Assembly (NCBI GenBank): GCA_949825045.1
Contig: OX463835.1
Location: forward strand, 16,695,201-16,759,200
Source: Argyresthia goedartella
Taxonomy: Eukaryota > Arthropoda > Insecta > Lepidoptera > Argyresthiidae
Length of the DNA: 64,000 nt
Direction of reading: 5' to 3'
Made by a program: the position numbers and the translations under genes. Each line of letters starts with the position of its first letter. Positions within the stretch are counted from its first letter, which is position 1. This document shows positions 52,990 to 61,619 of the stretch, one piece after another. The notes under the pieces are model-generated. The model had not been told where the DNA came from and did not search any database. It saw only the letters and a program-made list of their open reading frames with translations.

Positions 52990-54349
52990 CAACTTCAAAT
53001 ACGCTGTATGGCTTCACTTCTTGAGATCCTTTATCATTCAATTGAAATGTTCCCGACGCTGCTTTATTTATATTTATAGGAGTAAAAAAATTAGTTTCTG
53101 CATTATTTATTATGGTTCCCTTCCATTCGCGCACCGATTCAGGGTTTTTTACTTCTTTTACTATTGTTTTTGTTTTTTCGGGACCATCGAAAAATTCTCT
53201 TTTCACTGGTGTTATCGTTCTAGGAATAGTTGTTTTATTTAAACCATTAGTGAATTGTTTCGAAACCGACGTTGGTGTTGCAAAACCCTTAGTCACTTCA
53301 TGCAATATAGGTAGTTTCGTATCATATGAAACTACATCTAATTCTGGTGTCGTGATTTCAGTTGCAGTTCTGAGTTTAATAACTCCATCGTTTACTGGTG
53401 TTGTGGTTCCAATATCTTCAGAAATTTCAACAGGTTTTTTACGTACTGATGTGGTTGTTTCAAGAACATTTGAAACAACAATCACTTTATTTTCACGATT
53501 ATTATCAGATTTTGGTTTAAATACTGGTGTGGTTTCAGGATTATTAGTAACATCTTCCACTATTGTTCTTGTAATATGATCATTGGGAACGTCCTTAGAT
53601 GCTAAAGTTGTAATTTTAGGAAAATCAGAAATTCCTTCTGTTGCTAAAGGTGCTAATGTTGTATCTAAAACATCATCGGGATCAGTGTTTTCGGCCGATA
53701 CCTTTAAAACAATAGTTTTAAAATCCTCATTCTGATCCTTAGTAGGTTCATCTATACTTTCAACATCTTGGTGTAAAATATGCTTTATTGTTGTAATCTC
53801 CCCTAGTTGTATCTCTTTTTCAGTAAGATTTTTGACATTATCTGTACCCTTCTTTTCTGGTGTCTCATCAATCAATACTGAAACTGGAATCGTTTCATCA
53901 GTTGTAGGGTCATGTTCTCTTTTCTTTCTTATTTTTCTTATTTTTATTTTTCTTCGCACCGAGCCAGTTTTGTTAAAACTTCCCCTCGTATCTTTCGGCA
54001 AATTTTCTCTGCGAGTCAGATCTGTGAACGATTGATCGTCGTTTTTGATATTTTCTTGTTTTTTAGTTTCTACCGCTTCTTTATTCCTTCTCAGATTATT
54101 TGACTCTTCCTCTAAAATTTTCTTTACGAATTCAGCATGCGCGTCTAAATCTTTGTCAGATAAATTTAAATGCTCCTGAACGGGCACTTTCTTACTTTTA
54201 ATTTCGTGTAAGATGCGTCTGGATACCTTCTCGATCAATTGTTGCTTCTCTTTCTCTGGCAATGAATTGATTCTCGATTCTAAGCTATCGTTGTCAGATA
54301 AAGCCAATAGTATATTGAAATTTAAACAAAGTATGAGTGATATTAACAT
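52990..54349 (-). CDS. secreted 1104-residue protein gene, exon 1 (start)
   Basis: The gene joins 52990-54349, 51267-52560, 50689-51058 and 49608-49898 into 1104 residues; all phases agree. The start MLISLILCLNFNILLALS is a clear signal peptide, so the product enters the secretory route. A Lys/Glu-rich helical region follows (LPEKEKQQLIEKVSRRILHE), then basic VRRKIKIRKIRKKRE, then a long Thr/Val/Pro-rich segment with repeated TTPV motifs, probably disordered and O-glycosylatable. I chose donor G|GTGGGT (52989) because only phase 1 joins exon 2 in frame; GTAAAA 4 bp on would not. TTTGTCTCAG ends 5 bp before the ATG region and looks like an acceptor, so a noncoding first exon probably lies upstream. 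Function unknown. It is a neighbour of a cuticle-type gene in the same orientation. Confidence 0.82.
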
Positions 54350-54697
54350 TTTGTCTGAGACAAAAGAATCATGTCCCCCCCATTCATCATAATCCGACTT
54401 ATCGTGATTTCTAATTAAATTCGGACATTAAATGGATTCGAAATTATGATTTAACAATTGTCTGTCAAGCGTGAAAAAAAGCAATCACTTTTTGTGATAA
54501 GAAATTCGTATTACAATGTTTAATTGCTTAGTAAGATTCGTTCATTGTTTGGATATATTATTGTAGACAAATGCATGTTTACAAAAGTTGCTTTTAACTA
54601 TCATACAATTTTACAGAAAGATAAAATCAAGACTATTTACTAATATGTGACGATTTAAAAATAAAAAACAGACACCGATGAATATATTTTTTTCATC

Positions 54698-54703
54698 TTT
54701 ATT
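54698..54703 (-). terminator. poly(A) signal of the CPAP1-type gene
   Basis: AATAAA on the minus strand, 143 bp past the stop codon at 54846. It is a plausible transcript end before the next gene begins around 54.4 kb. Confidence 0.6.
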
Positions 54704-54845
54704 TAAGTTGTCCTACCAAATCTTTGCACTATTTTGTGACATTGTTTCGGACAGGAACAACCCCACATATATATTTTTGTAATAAAACTTACATTCACTC
54801 TACATTATTTCTATTCACTACATATTTTATGAATAACTGATAATT

Positions 54846-55535
54846 CTAAACATCAGCTTTAAATCTAAAAAATCCCCTTTTCTTATTTCTCTTCTCCTCT
54901 TTCAAACTCCTTTTTCCAAATATCCTTACATTGCCCATTTCCTCATCTTCTTCTGTCATTCCATAGACTGGATCTTTGAACTCAAATTCTATAAAATCTT
55001 CTGTGACCGGCATTTCTACCTTTTCTTTGTCCACATATACCATATCTTCAATTTTTATTTCTTTTATATTCATAGGTTTTTTTATTTCCATCATTACGTC
55101 TGGTCTTTGCTTATTTTCCATTACTTCATTGTGTTGCTTTGGTTTTTCTTTCATTTCATCAATTTGTTTTTTCGTCTTATCTTTCATTGCTTCCGATATT
55201 GGTTTTCTGTTATCATTTAACAATTCCGCCATGGGCTTCTTTTGTTTAAAAGTCAACTGTTCTTCTGCTGGTTTTCTTGTATCCTTAATTAGTTCCTTCA
55301 TATGCATACCATTATTCTGTTTCCTATTTCCACTTCCCGTTTTCTTGTTCTTATTAACCTGCATTCTTTTCATGGTATTTGATGTACTATCAGCAGACGT
55401 TCGAGTGTTTTGTGCGTCACTGTTTGCTTGTGTGTCCGTATCGTTGGTTTTGTACATGTCGTAATTTCTGTCATAGTACATTGGAGAGTCTTCACAGTCG
55501 ATCGAGTCACGTGGTCTGGTGCAAGTGAGGACATC
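54846..55535 (-). CDS. CPAP1-type cuticle protein gene, last exon
   Basis: Acceptor GTCACAG|GAT, phase 0 in. It supplies the last two cysteines of the chitin-binding domain (DVLTCTRPRDSIDCED) and then a 215-residue tail. The tail is unusual: rich in Lys, Glu and Met, with spaced Lys-Pro motifs (DTRKPAEEQL, FKQKKPMAEL, NDNRKPISEA, KDKTKKQIDE). It ends in an acidic patch and a basic FGKRSLKEEKRNKKRGFFRF. No further domain. Such charged tails are common after a single peritrophin domain in CPAP1 proteins; the specific role is unknown. Confidence 0.85.
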   Translation of the reverse strand, partial: DVLTCTRPRDSIDCEDSPMYYDRNYDMYKTNDTDTQANSDAQNTRTSADSTSNTMKRMQVNKNKKTGSGNRKQNNGMHMKELIKDTRKPAEEQLTFKQKKPMAELLNDNRKPISEAMKDKTKKQIDEMKEKPKQHNEVMENKQRPDVMMEIKKPMNIKEIKIEDMVYVDKEKVEMPVTEDFIEFEFKDPVYGMTEEDEEMGNVRIFGKRSLKEEKRNKKRGFFRFKADV

Positions 55536-55635
55536 CTGTGACGAGAAATGATTATTTACCAAGTGAATCTGAGCGGTTTAGTCATTTGTAAGATTATAAG
55601 TATAGTGGGACATCTTTGTGGGCTATAACTCTATG

Positions 55636-55905
55636 TGACTCGGCAGTGACCCTGCCTACGAAGCCAAGGGTCCCGGGTTCGAGTCGGGACTCGAACCCGG
55701 GACCCTTGGCAAATATTGGCGTGGGGGCAAATATTTGTTTGATGAGAACGGATGTTTGTACCCTAGTCATGGTTGTTTATCTACCTAAGTATAATATTTA
55801 TCTATATAAGTATGTGTATCGTTGTCTAGTACCCAAGATACAGGAAATCCTAGTTTGGGGCTAGATCAATGTGTGTAAATAGTTTCCAAGGTATTGTTAT
55901 TATTT
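55636..55905 (+). mobile_element. SINE-A copy carrying a perfect foldback
   Basis: In an intron of the CPAP1-type gene, antisense. GACTCGGCAGTGACCCTGCC, then a perfect 23-bp inverted duplication with a 2-base GG centre (55663-55710) around the B box, then the normal body and GTTTCCAAGGTATT end. Confidence 0.87.
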
Positions 55906-56198
55906 TATGTTTTAAAGTAGTAAAGTAGTAGAAGATGTAGTCGACGTAGCCCAATGGGTTAAAAACCTTGTAGTTATAAATATGAAACGACAATCACAAT
56001 TAAGCTATACGATTTAATAAACTATATTAAGGTAGACAAATTGCTAGCTCATCAATAACGACCTTGGTGTACTATTTTCATTCTTGGTTATTAATCGAAG
56101 ATTATCCAGAACTTTACTAACTCTTACACTTATAATAGCGGGGGCTTATATCTACAAAAGCTTATGCTCGATAAGTATGGCAATGTTTTCGAACAAAC

Positions 56199-56346
56199 CT
56201 GATTAAAAATAGTTTCGTTAGGGCAAATAAAACTCCATCTATAGGTGACGTTTCGTTGTGAAGTGCTCTGTGAAGGTAGACATACATGGAACACTTGACA
56301 CTCGTTGTCCACGTCTGCATAGTATCCGTATGTACGATTCTCGCAA
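56199..56346 (-). CDS. CPAP1-type cuticle protein gene, exon 3 (chitin-binding domain)
   Basis: Acceptor CCTCAG|TTGC, donor CAG|GTTTGT; phase 2 in, phase 0 out. Encodes CENRTYGYYADVDNECQVFH, VCLPSQSTSQ and YRWSFICPNETIFNQ. With the next exon this gives six cysteines at residues 72, 87, 93, 112, 125 and 134. The spacings of 5 (C2-C3) and 12 (C4-C5) are exactly those of peritrophin-A (CBM14) domains. YGYYAD and CQVFHVC are hallmark motifs of CPAP1 proteins. Chitin binding is family knowledge. Confidence 0.93.
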
Positions 56347-56394
56347 CTGAGGACATAATATTACTAAAGATTAAAAAAAATGGTCAAAATTTTG

Positions 56395-56545
56395 GCCGAC
56401 TCCTTGTTAAGTTAACTTTCGAACCATAGAACCGATTTTAATAAATCATGTCCAAGAACTATTGCAGGGAATTCTCCTGCCATTTACAGAAAATTGCATT
56501 AAAATCCGTCCAGCCGTTTGCACGCTAGACACACAGACACATGCC
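56395..56545 (-). repeat. dispersed repeat, pair with 24110-24245
   Basis: CATTTACAGAAAATTGCATT and ATCCGTCCAGCCGTTTGCAC, inverted relative to 24110-24245. Non-coding. Confidence 0.55.
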
Positions 56546-56594
56546 TCAACCTTATAACACCTCTTTTCTCGTCATCAGGGTTTCTAAAACAACA

Positions 56595-56843
56595 GCGTCA
56601 CGCCTTTCCCCACACGGGGTGGTAGAGGTACATTTTCGCGAATGTTTAGCCATAAAATACTCCATTTGGCGTCACAGGGGACTAGCCCATCGCCGCAGCT
56701 ACGGTGATGTGAGGTTTCCTCGCCACGTTAGAACCCCAGAAATTTACGTTAGCTGTTACGTGTGTTGGGCTAAGGAGATCGAGGGTTCCAGCTGGTTCCA
56801 GCTGGCCTGTGGCAAGCCCATCTGCCCGATGGATGCGCTGGAG
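56595..56843 (+). repeat. dispersed repeat (GGGGTGGTAGAGG type)
   Basis: CGCCTTTCCCCACACGGGGT, GGTAGAGGTACATTTTCGCG and AGCCCATCGCCGCAGCTACG, shared with 49146-49330 and 29262-29335. At its right end are two directly repeated GGTTCCAGCT units. Confidence 0.6.
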
Positions 56844-57916
56844 GTTAACCTAAGAAATAATCACAGACTATGTGCGCCCCGGTTTAGACTCGACGAAGGT
56901 TATTTAGCAATTCTTTCAAGGGTCAGTGCATTTAGCAATTCTTTCAAGGGTCAGTGCAGTGCATTCTCTACTACAATAAGATACCTGTCATTGCCATTTG
57001 AGCAATTTAAAAAGCATGATAAAGCGACTTTGTGGAGAAAGGGATATTGCAATGTTCAAGATTACTTAAATGACGGGACTGTATGGCGTTAATCTGGCTC
57101 AACACAGACCTTGCTGTTAATAATTTTGTAATTATTTATTTATTTATTTTATTTTATTTATTTTATTTTATTTGGGACATCAACAGCACATAGATAAACA
57201 AATTACAAAGAACAAAGATACAAATTTAAAGCCAGTAACAGATATCCACAAAAATACAAGAGATAAATTTAAATTGAGAAACTTAAACAGATAGAACAGT
57301 GTGCAAACTTAATAAATAAGATCTCTTACATGTATATAGAGCTAAGAGACAGGTATGTATATATGTATATTATGATGTTTATTTAAAGGTATATGTAGAA
57401 TAAAGAAATAAATGATGTAAGATTTATGACGTGTTTGTGTGTGAGTGTATGAATGAGTGTGAGAGGGTGTGTGAGTGCATGTGTGAGGTTCACTTATTCC
57501 TCCTTGATATTGTGTAATTTTTTAATAATGTCCTGACGGAATTTCGCCTTAGACGATGCAAACGGATCGAAATTGTTAAAAAGTTTATTAAATTGATGGG
57601 TAAGGCGAACCATTGTTGAATTTTGAGCATAACTGGTATGCGTGAGGGGGATAGCAAAAAGCCTTTTGGAAGTTTGACGAGTACGGCGCGATGGGACACA
57701 GAAAGATTCCTGCTTATTAATCATAATAATTAAATTTTTCATATTTTTATTAGTGAAGCACAAGCAATTTTTAAAAGAGATCTAAAAATCAATATGTGGG
57801 AGTTTCTACGCCCTTCTACTCCCACAGTGGTCCAATGTAGAGAAGAGGCAAAAAATTACATTTGCTAAGTATATGTACATATCTACAGCAATAAAGTACT
57901 TTGACTTCGACTTTGA
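56844..57916 (+). mobile_element. LINE-alpha 3' copy interrupted by another LINE
   Basis: Begins GTTAACCTAAGAAATAATCA, like 37469 in the 36-kb copy. The coding end is scrambled by a 27-bp tandem duplication (AGCAATTCTTTCAAGGGTCA, 56908-56960) and an insertion. The 3'UTR is split at about 57138 and resumes at 57705 (CCTGCTTATTAATCATAATA), ending AATAAAGTACTTTGACTTCG. In intron 2 of the CPAP1-type gene. Confidence 0.83.
57139..57704 (-). mobile_element. LINE 3' fragment nested in LINE-alpha
   Basis: Minus-strand insertion with an A/T-rich AAATAAAATAAAATAAATAA tail at 57139-57172 as its 3' end. The C-terminal frame (57494-57705) reads VPSRRTRQTSKRLFAIPLTH, TMVRLTHQFNKLFNNFDPF and KFRQDIIKKLHNIKEE, typical of a LINE C-terminus. 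5'-truncated at about 57704. Family different from alpha, beta and gamma. Confidence 0.75.
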
Positions 57917-58450
57917 TGGTCTGACGTTGTCGTCACGTCATTAGCTTCTGAAATGTGCTCGTAAGGGGGGTTTAGATGGAAAAGTCTAAAGCAGAAAGTT
58001 TGACATCGGAACTTTGTTTGGACTAGTTAGGAGACAAACTTACTAAAAGTCCTGACCCCTGTGGGGGGAGGAACAAATAAGGACCCGTTTTTTTGAATTT
58101 TTAGGGTTCCGTAACCAAAGGGTTAGTGGGACCCTATTACTAAGACTCACTAAGTCACCAGGCTGTATCTCATGAACCGTGATAGTTAGACAGATGAAAT
58201 TTTCACAGATGATGTATTTCTGTTGCCGCTATAACAATTAACATTGAATAACAGAATAAAATTAATATTTGAGTGGGCTCCCAAACAAAAAACGTGTTTT
58301 TTTTTGCTCGTTTTTGCCCGATATTGATAACGGCAACAGGTAGAAGCTTGAAATATTCACAGAATATTTACTATAAAACATAATAATTAAATTAAAATAA
58401 AATTAATATTTAAGGGGGGCTCCCATACAACAAACATTATTTTTTGTCGT
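57917..58450 (-). repeat. family P repeats, inverted, otherwise nothing
   Basis: 58105-58250 contains AGGGTTCCGTAACCAAAGGG, CCAGGCTGTATCTCATGAAC and TTTCTGTTGCCGCTATAACA, the inverted P block; a second partial block reaches 58450. Confidence 0.55.
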
Positions 58451-58674
58451 TTTTATAGACAATGATACGGAACCCTTAGTTCGTGAATTAAAATGTGAAT
58501 CGCACTTGTTTAGTTTTTAGTCACATCTCGAAAACGACGCGTGATAAGAAGTTTTGTAAACATAATAAAAGCTGATACAATTCTCGACTATACACTTTGA
58601 GCTATTCCCAATTGTCTAGGATTATGACATTTATATGTCACCGGGTTGATCAATTATCGATGGATAGTAAACTA

Positions 58675-58806
58675 GACCAACAGGGTTTAGAATTTACGTT
58701 TCTTTTTTTCTTACATGTCAACCTAACACGAACACTATTCGACCAACAGGGTTTAGAATTTACGTTTCTTTTTTTCTTACATGTCAACCTAACACGAACA
58801 CTATTC
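58675..58806. repeat. exact 66-bp tandem duplication
   Basis: 58675-58740 and 58741-58806 are identical, beginning GACCAACAGGGTTTAGAATT and ending CCTAACACGAACACTATTC. No differences, so recent. The CAACCTAACACGAA phrase is also part of the MITE A/B core. Confidence 0.92.
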
Positions 58807-58917
58807 GAGTTTACTATTTAACAGTTTTAACCGTTAATTGATCAACTAACGCGTCATATAGTACGCAGTACGCTACAGTTTACTAAAACTGTCGATAGTT
58901 GACCAACTTACGAGAAA

Positions 58918-58947
58918 AAAACCGTTAGTTGATCAACTAACGGTTTT
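58918..58947. repeat. perfect 30-bp palindrome
   Basis: AAAACCGTTAGTTGA followed directly by its exact complement, centred on TGATCA with no spacer. A decayed relative (ACCGTTAATTGATCAACTAA) lies at 58830. The intervening GTCGATAGTTGACCAACTTA is related in sequence, suggesting an eroded inverted-repeat element. Confidence 0.9.
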
Positions 58948-59275
58948 GACTATCTTACGGTGACATATATATGTTTTTAGAAGAGCAATTTTACACTATA
59001 ACTTTCTTTGGGACAATTTTTCCTCAGAACTGTTTTAAAATATAAAAGCAACGATATCAAAAAAAAGTGAGGTAAAAAACCTCCGAGTCATTATTCTAAG
59101 TCATAAATTGTGCAGGCCAACCGGTACTAACTTTCTCGCATGATGCTTTCGGTGTTGTTATTTAAATAATAGTTTGTGGATATTCGTGTGCAGACGTTTA
59201 GGAGACGTTTTAAGTTCTAAGATAAAGTATACAGAGTCTAACAGAAAGGGAGAGTTACAAGCCGAAAGGTGGTTC

Positions 59276-59456
59276 TTAGGGACATCATTCTGAACAACTT
59301 TTACTATGGAACCGACGTGATCAGAGCAACTTAATTTGTCTTATCTCAGTACATTTCGGGCCTAGCGCTCACCTGAGTTGTATGGTGAAGTTGAAAATAA
59401 AGTTGCTCTTATCAAGTCGGTCCCTTACTAAAAGTTGTTCAGAATGATGTCCCTAA
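59276..59456. mobile_element. MITE-F, 181 bp, foldback ends
   Basis: TTAGGGACATCATTCTGAAC at the left and its inverse at the right. The arms continue through CAACTTTTA, GACCGAC.TGAT and AGAGCAACTT. The centre contains matching GGCCTAGCGCTCACC. TTA/TAA at the ends would fit a Harbinger-like target, but this is a guess. Confidence 0.8.
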
Positions 59457-60316
59457 CATCCACTCCACCATACAAAACAACTCCTCCCTAATTTAAAAAT
59501 GGCCCGCACTATGAGCTTATTCCGCCCGCCGCCTAATGTATGGGATATATGGCACTGTGTGCATATTGTATGGGAGCTACCATTTTTAGAGTTTTGCGGT
59601 AAGAACTGAGTATGCCATGTTATAGATGATATTAAGAGATACTATGACAAGAAGTTTGAAAAAAATCGTTTGTCACGTTTTTATTAAACTCAATAAATGT
59701 GTTTGACTTGTATGACAGGTACCTTAAATAATCAAGTTATCTAAAAACAAAAAAAAATGGCTTAGATATTTACAAAAAAAACCCCCAATACAAAATTTCA
59801 TCCGATTCGATGCATTGGTTTAGTATCTATACCTGACAACGGAAAACAGCCATCCATACATACACACGCACGCAACGCACATACATACATTTTTTTGTTT
59901 TTTTTTTCACTTTTTCGGACTAAGTTAACGATAGAGAACCTATCCCCATGAAAATCTTAACCTCGATTTTTTTACGTTTACAATACTTTCCTAGTTTTCA
60001 CTTCGTTCACCTCGAAAGTAAAAAACATATATTTTTTTCGGCGCTCATACTAGAAAACGATAGGGTATAGGCAAAAAGTATGAAGTATCGTATGACGCGT
60101 CGGTAAAAGAAAAAAAAGAAAGACGGGACATGCAATATTATTTATCAAGATCGTGGCCGAATATTTGGTATTCAATATTCGGCCAAATCTCTATTCATGC
60201 ATTTCTAGATGAGATAGTCTCGTCTATTACTAAGGTAGTAATAGACGAGATTGCCCACTATGGTTTGATAGGCACGTTTAGAGGACCGCAGAGATCCCTA
60301 GAAGCAGGGAACCTAC
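59457..60316. other. no feature recognised
   Basis: Intron 2 DNA of the CPAP1-type gene. A short inverted repeat TCTCGTCTATTACTA / TAGTAATAGACGAGA occurs at about 60222-60251; otherwise unremarkable. Confidence 0.45.
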
Positions 60317-60402
60317 CTGAATGTGTCTGTGATGTTTTCTCTAATGGAGGTCGCGTTGGCTGGCAAGTTGAGGGTGTCCGCATCTGTCTGATTCACCATC
60401 TC
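60317..60402 (-). CDS. CPAP1-type cuticle protein gene, exon 2
   Basis: Acceptor TTTTCAG|GAG, donor TCAG|GTAGGT; phase 0 in, phase 2 out. Encodes EMVNQTDADTLNLPANATSI and RENITDTF, with three possible N-glycosylation sites (NQT, NAT, NIT). It links the signal peptide region to the chitin-binding domain. Confidence 0.85.
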
Positions 60403-60429
60403 CTGAAAACAATAACTGGGGAATTAAGA

Positions 60430-60495
60430 ATGTCCGTGGTCTAGTGGTTAGACAGAGGTACGGGTTTGATCCCTGGTGCTGACCATGAGCCAATG
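60430..60495 (+). repeat. tRNA-like SINE head
   Basis: GTCCGTGGTCTAGTGGTTAG, then GGGTTTGATCCCTGGTGCTG. A and B boxes are recognisable but the acceptor and anticodon arms do not form. Probably another SINE head rather than a tRNA gene. Confidence 0.55.
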
Positions 60496-60866
60496 TTTTT
60501 GACTGTTTATTATGGATAATGTGAAATTATAAAATTACATTGTATTCTGTGCAGCGTCTTGGTGTCACTGTAATGCTGTTCAAATTTATTTGAAATAACA
60601 ATAATAATAATAAATAATAAAATAATTAATCTTGTGTAAATCATGAACATGCAGACAGAAACTAGGGATTATTTGGGGAACCTCGTTAGTTTGCAAGGAT
60701 ATCGAATTCCAGCGGTGTCGCAACCAAACTAACTAAACTCATTTAAAAAAAATAGTTTAAAAATAAATTATGGATACCGGTCAAAATCATGCGGGATTAC
60801 AGATATTTGTTTAGATTTGAAACCTTCAGAGTTCTGCCGAGCATTTAAAAAGATAGATAACGCATA

Positions 60867-61150
60867 TTTAGTTAAGGCTAGTATGTAATTGCACATCAAA
60901 AATACTGATTTGCACAGCAAAAAAGGACCAGCAAAACACTTTTTATGTTTTAAATATTTCATGTTTACTCAAGTTTATGTTTTAAGTATTTTTTGTTGTT
61001 CCTGAATGTTGAACCTAACACGAAGGATAAAGGGGACTTCGCTTCGCTCACCCCTTTACCCTTCAACTAAGCTACCGCAGCATTTTGCCCTGATATTTGC
61101 TGTGCAAATCAGTATTTTTGATGTGCAGTTTAATATTTCCCTTTAATTAA
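60867..61150 (-). mobile_element. MITE type A beside a splice donor
   Basis: The element is 60876-61141 (GGCTAGTATGTAATTGCACA to TTTAATATTTCCC), full length and inverted. Flanks are TTTAGTTAA and TTTAATTAA (8 of 9 match). The exon 1 donor of the CPAP1-type gene (GT at 61159-61158) is only 8 bases beyond the right flank. Confidence 0.87.
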
Positions 61151-61159
61151 TAATCTTAC

Positions 61160-61285
61160 CCGTAACATTTTCATCATGTGACCACTTCTGAGTCCGTATT
61201 CTATGTCGTCCAAGTCAAGGGCATGTCCTCTTGATGTGGAAAAGATGAGCAAACTTATTGAGAGATACAGAAGTGACGCCATCAT
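61160..61285 (-). CDS. CPAP1-type cuticle protein gene, coding exon 1
   Basis: The gene joins 61160-61285, 60317-60402, 56199-56346 and 54846-55535 into 349 residues. The start MMASLLYLSISLLIFSTSRG, ending GHA before LDLDD, is a textbook signal peptide with cleavage after residue 22, so the protein is secreted. One peritrophin-A domain (72-134) makes it a CPAP1-class cuticular protein, a group that binds chitin in the procuticle (family knowledge). I cannot assign the subgroup letter. The exon is preceded by TTTGTTTCAG|ATCTAAATATCC, an acceptor joining a 5'UTR exon. A second ATG follows directly; either could start translation. Donor CGG|GTAAGA, phase 0. Confidence 0.9.
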
Positions 61286-61438
61286 GGATATTTAGATCTG
61301 AAACAAATAAATGTATGTAGAAAATGTTCAAATGTACATATCAACCAAAAAAATATATCCCTAACGGTAAATTAATTAACCAATTAAATACTATTAATAT
61401 TGCAAATTTAATAAAGTTCTTATGATTAAAACAAATAC

Positions 61439-61557
61439 CTCTAATTAAATTCACATTAAACAAAACTGAAAATTCACACCATGGCCACTAAAGGCACCAA
61501 ATAAAAGACACCGACACAAAAAACCGACTTCGCATGTCCCACAAGTGAAATGGTATT
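61439..61557 (-). other. 5'UTR exon of the CPAP1-type gene
   Basis: From a presumed start in TTCAATA (about 61557) to donor AGAG|GTATTT (GT at 61438-61437), followed by a 140-bp intron to the coding exon. The boundaries are inferred from the TATA box and splice signals. Confidence 0.6.
61474..61482 (-). other. minimal upstream ORF
   Basis: ATG GTG TGA within the 5'UTR exon, in context GGCCATGG. It would encode Met-Val only and could limit initiation downstream. Confidence 0.5.
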
Positions 61558-61582
61558 GAATGCGAAATTTTCTGCTATCTGT

Positions 61583-61593
61583 CCTTTTATAAA
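61583..61593 (-). promoter_or_regulatory. TATA box of the CPAP1-type gene
   Basis: TTTATAAAAGG on the minus strand, with TATAAAA at 61591-61585. An initiator-like TTCAATA lies about 30 bp downstream. Strong TATA promoters are usual for stage-specific cuticle genes. Confidence 0.75.
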
Positions 61594-61619
61594 CACGGTT
61601 CAGTGAAGTATGCGCGCAA

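Noticed and set aside
4990..60490. Many sequences with tRNA A and B boxes (GGTTCGAGTCC, GGTTCGAATCC).
   Set aside because: They are heads of SINE families fused to conserved bodies and tails. None folds as a complete tRNA by eye.
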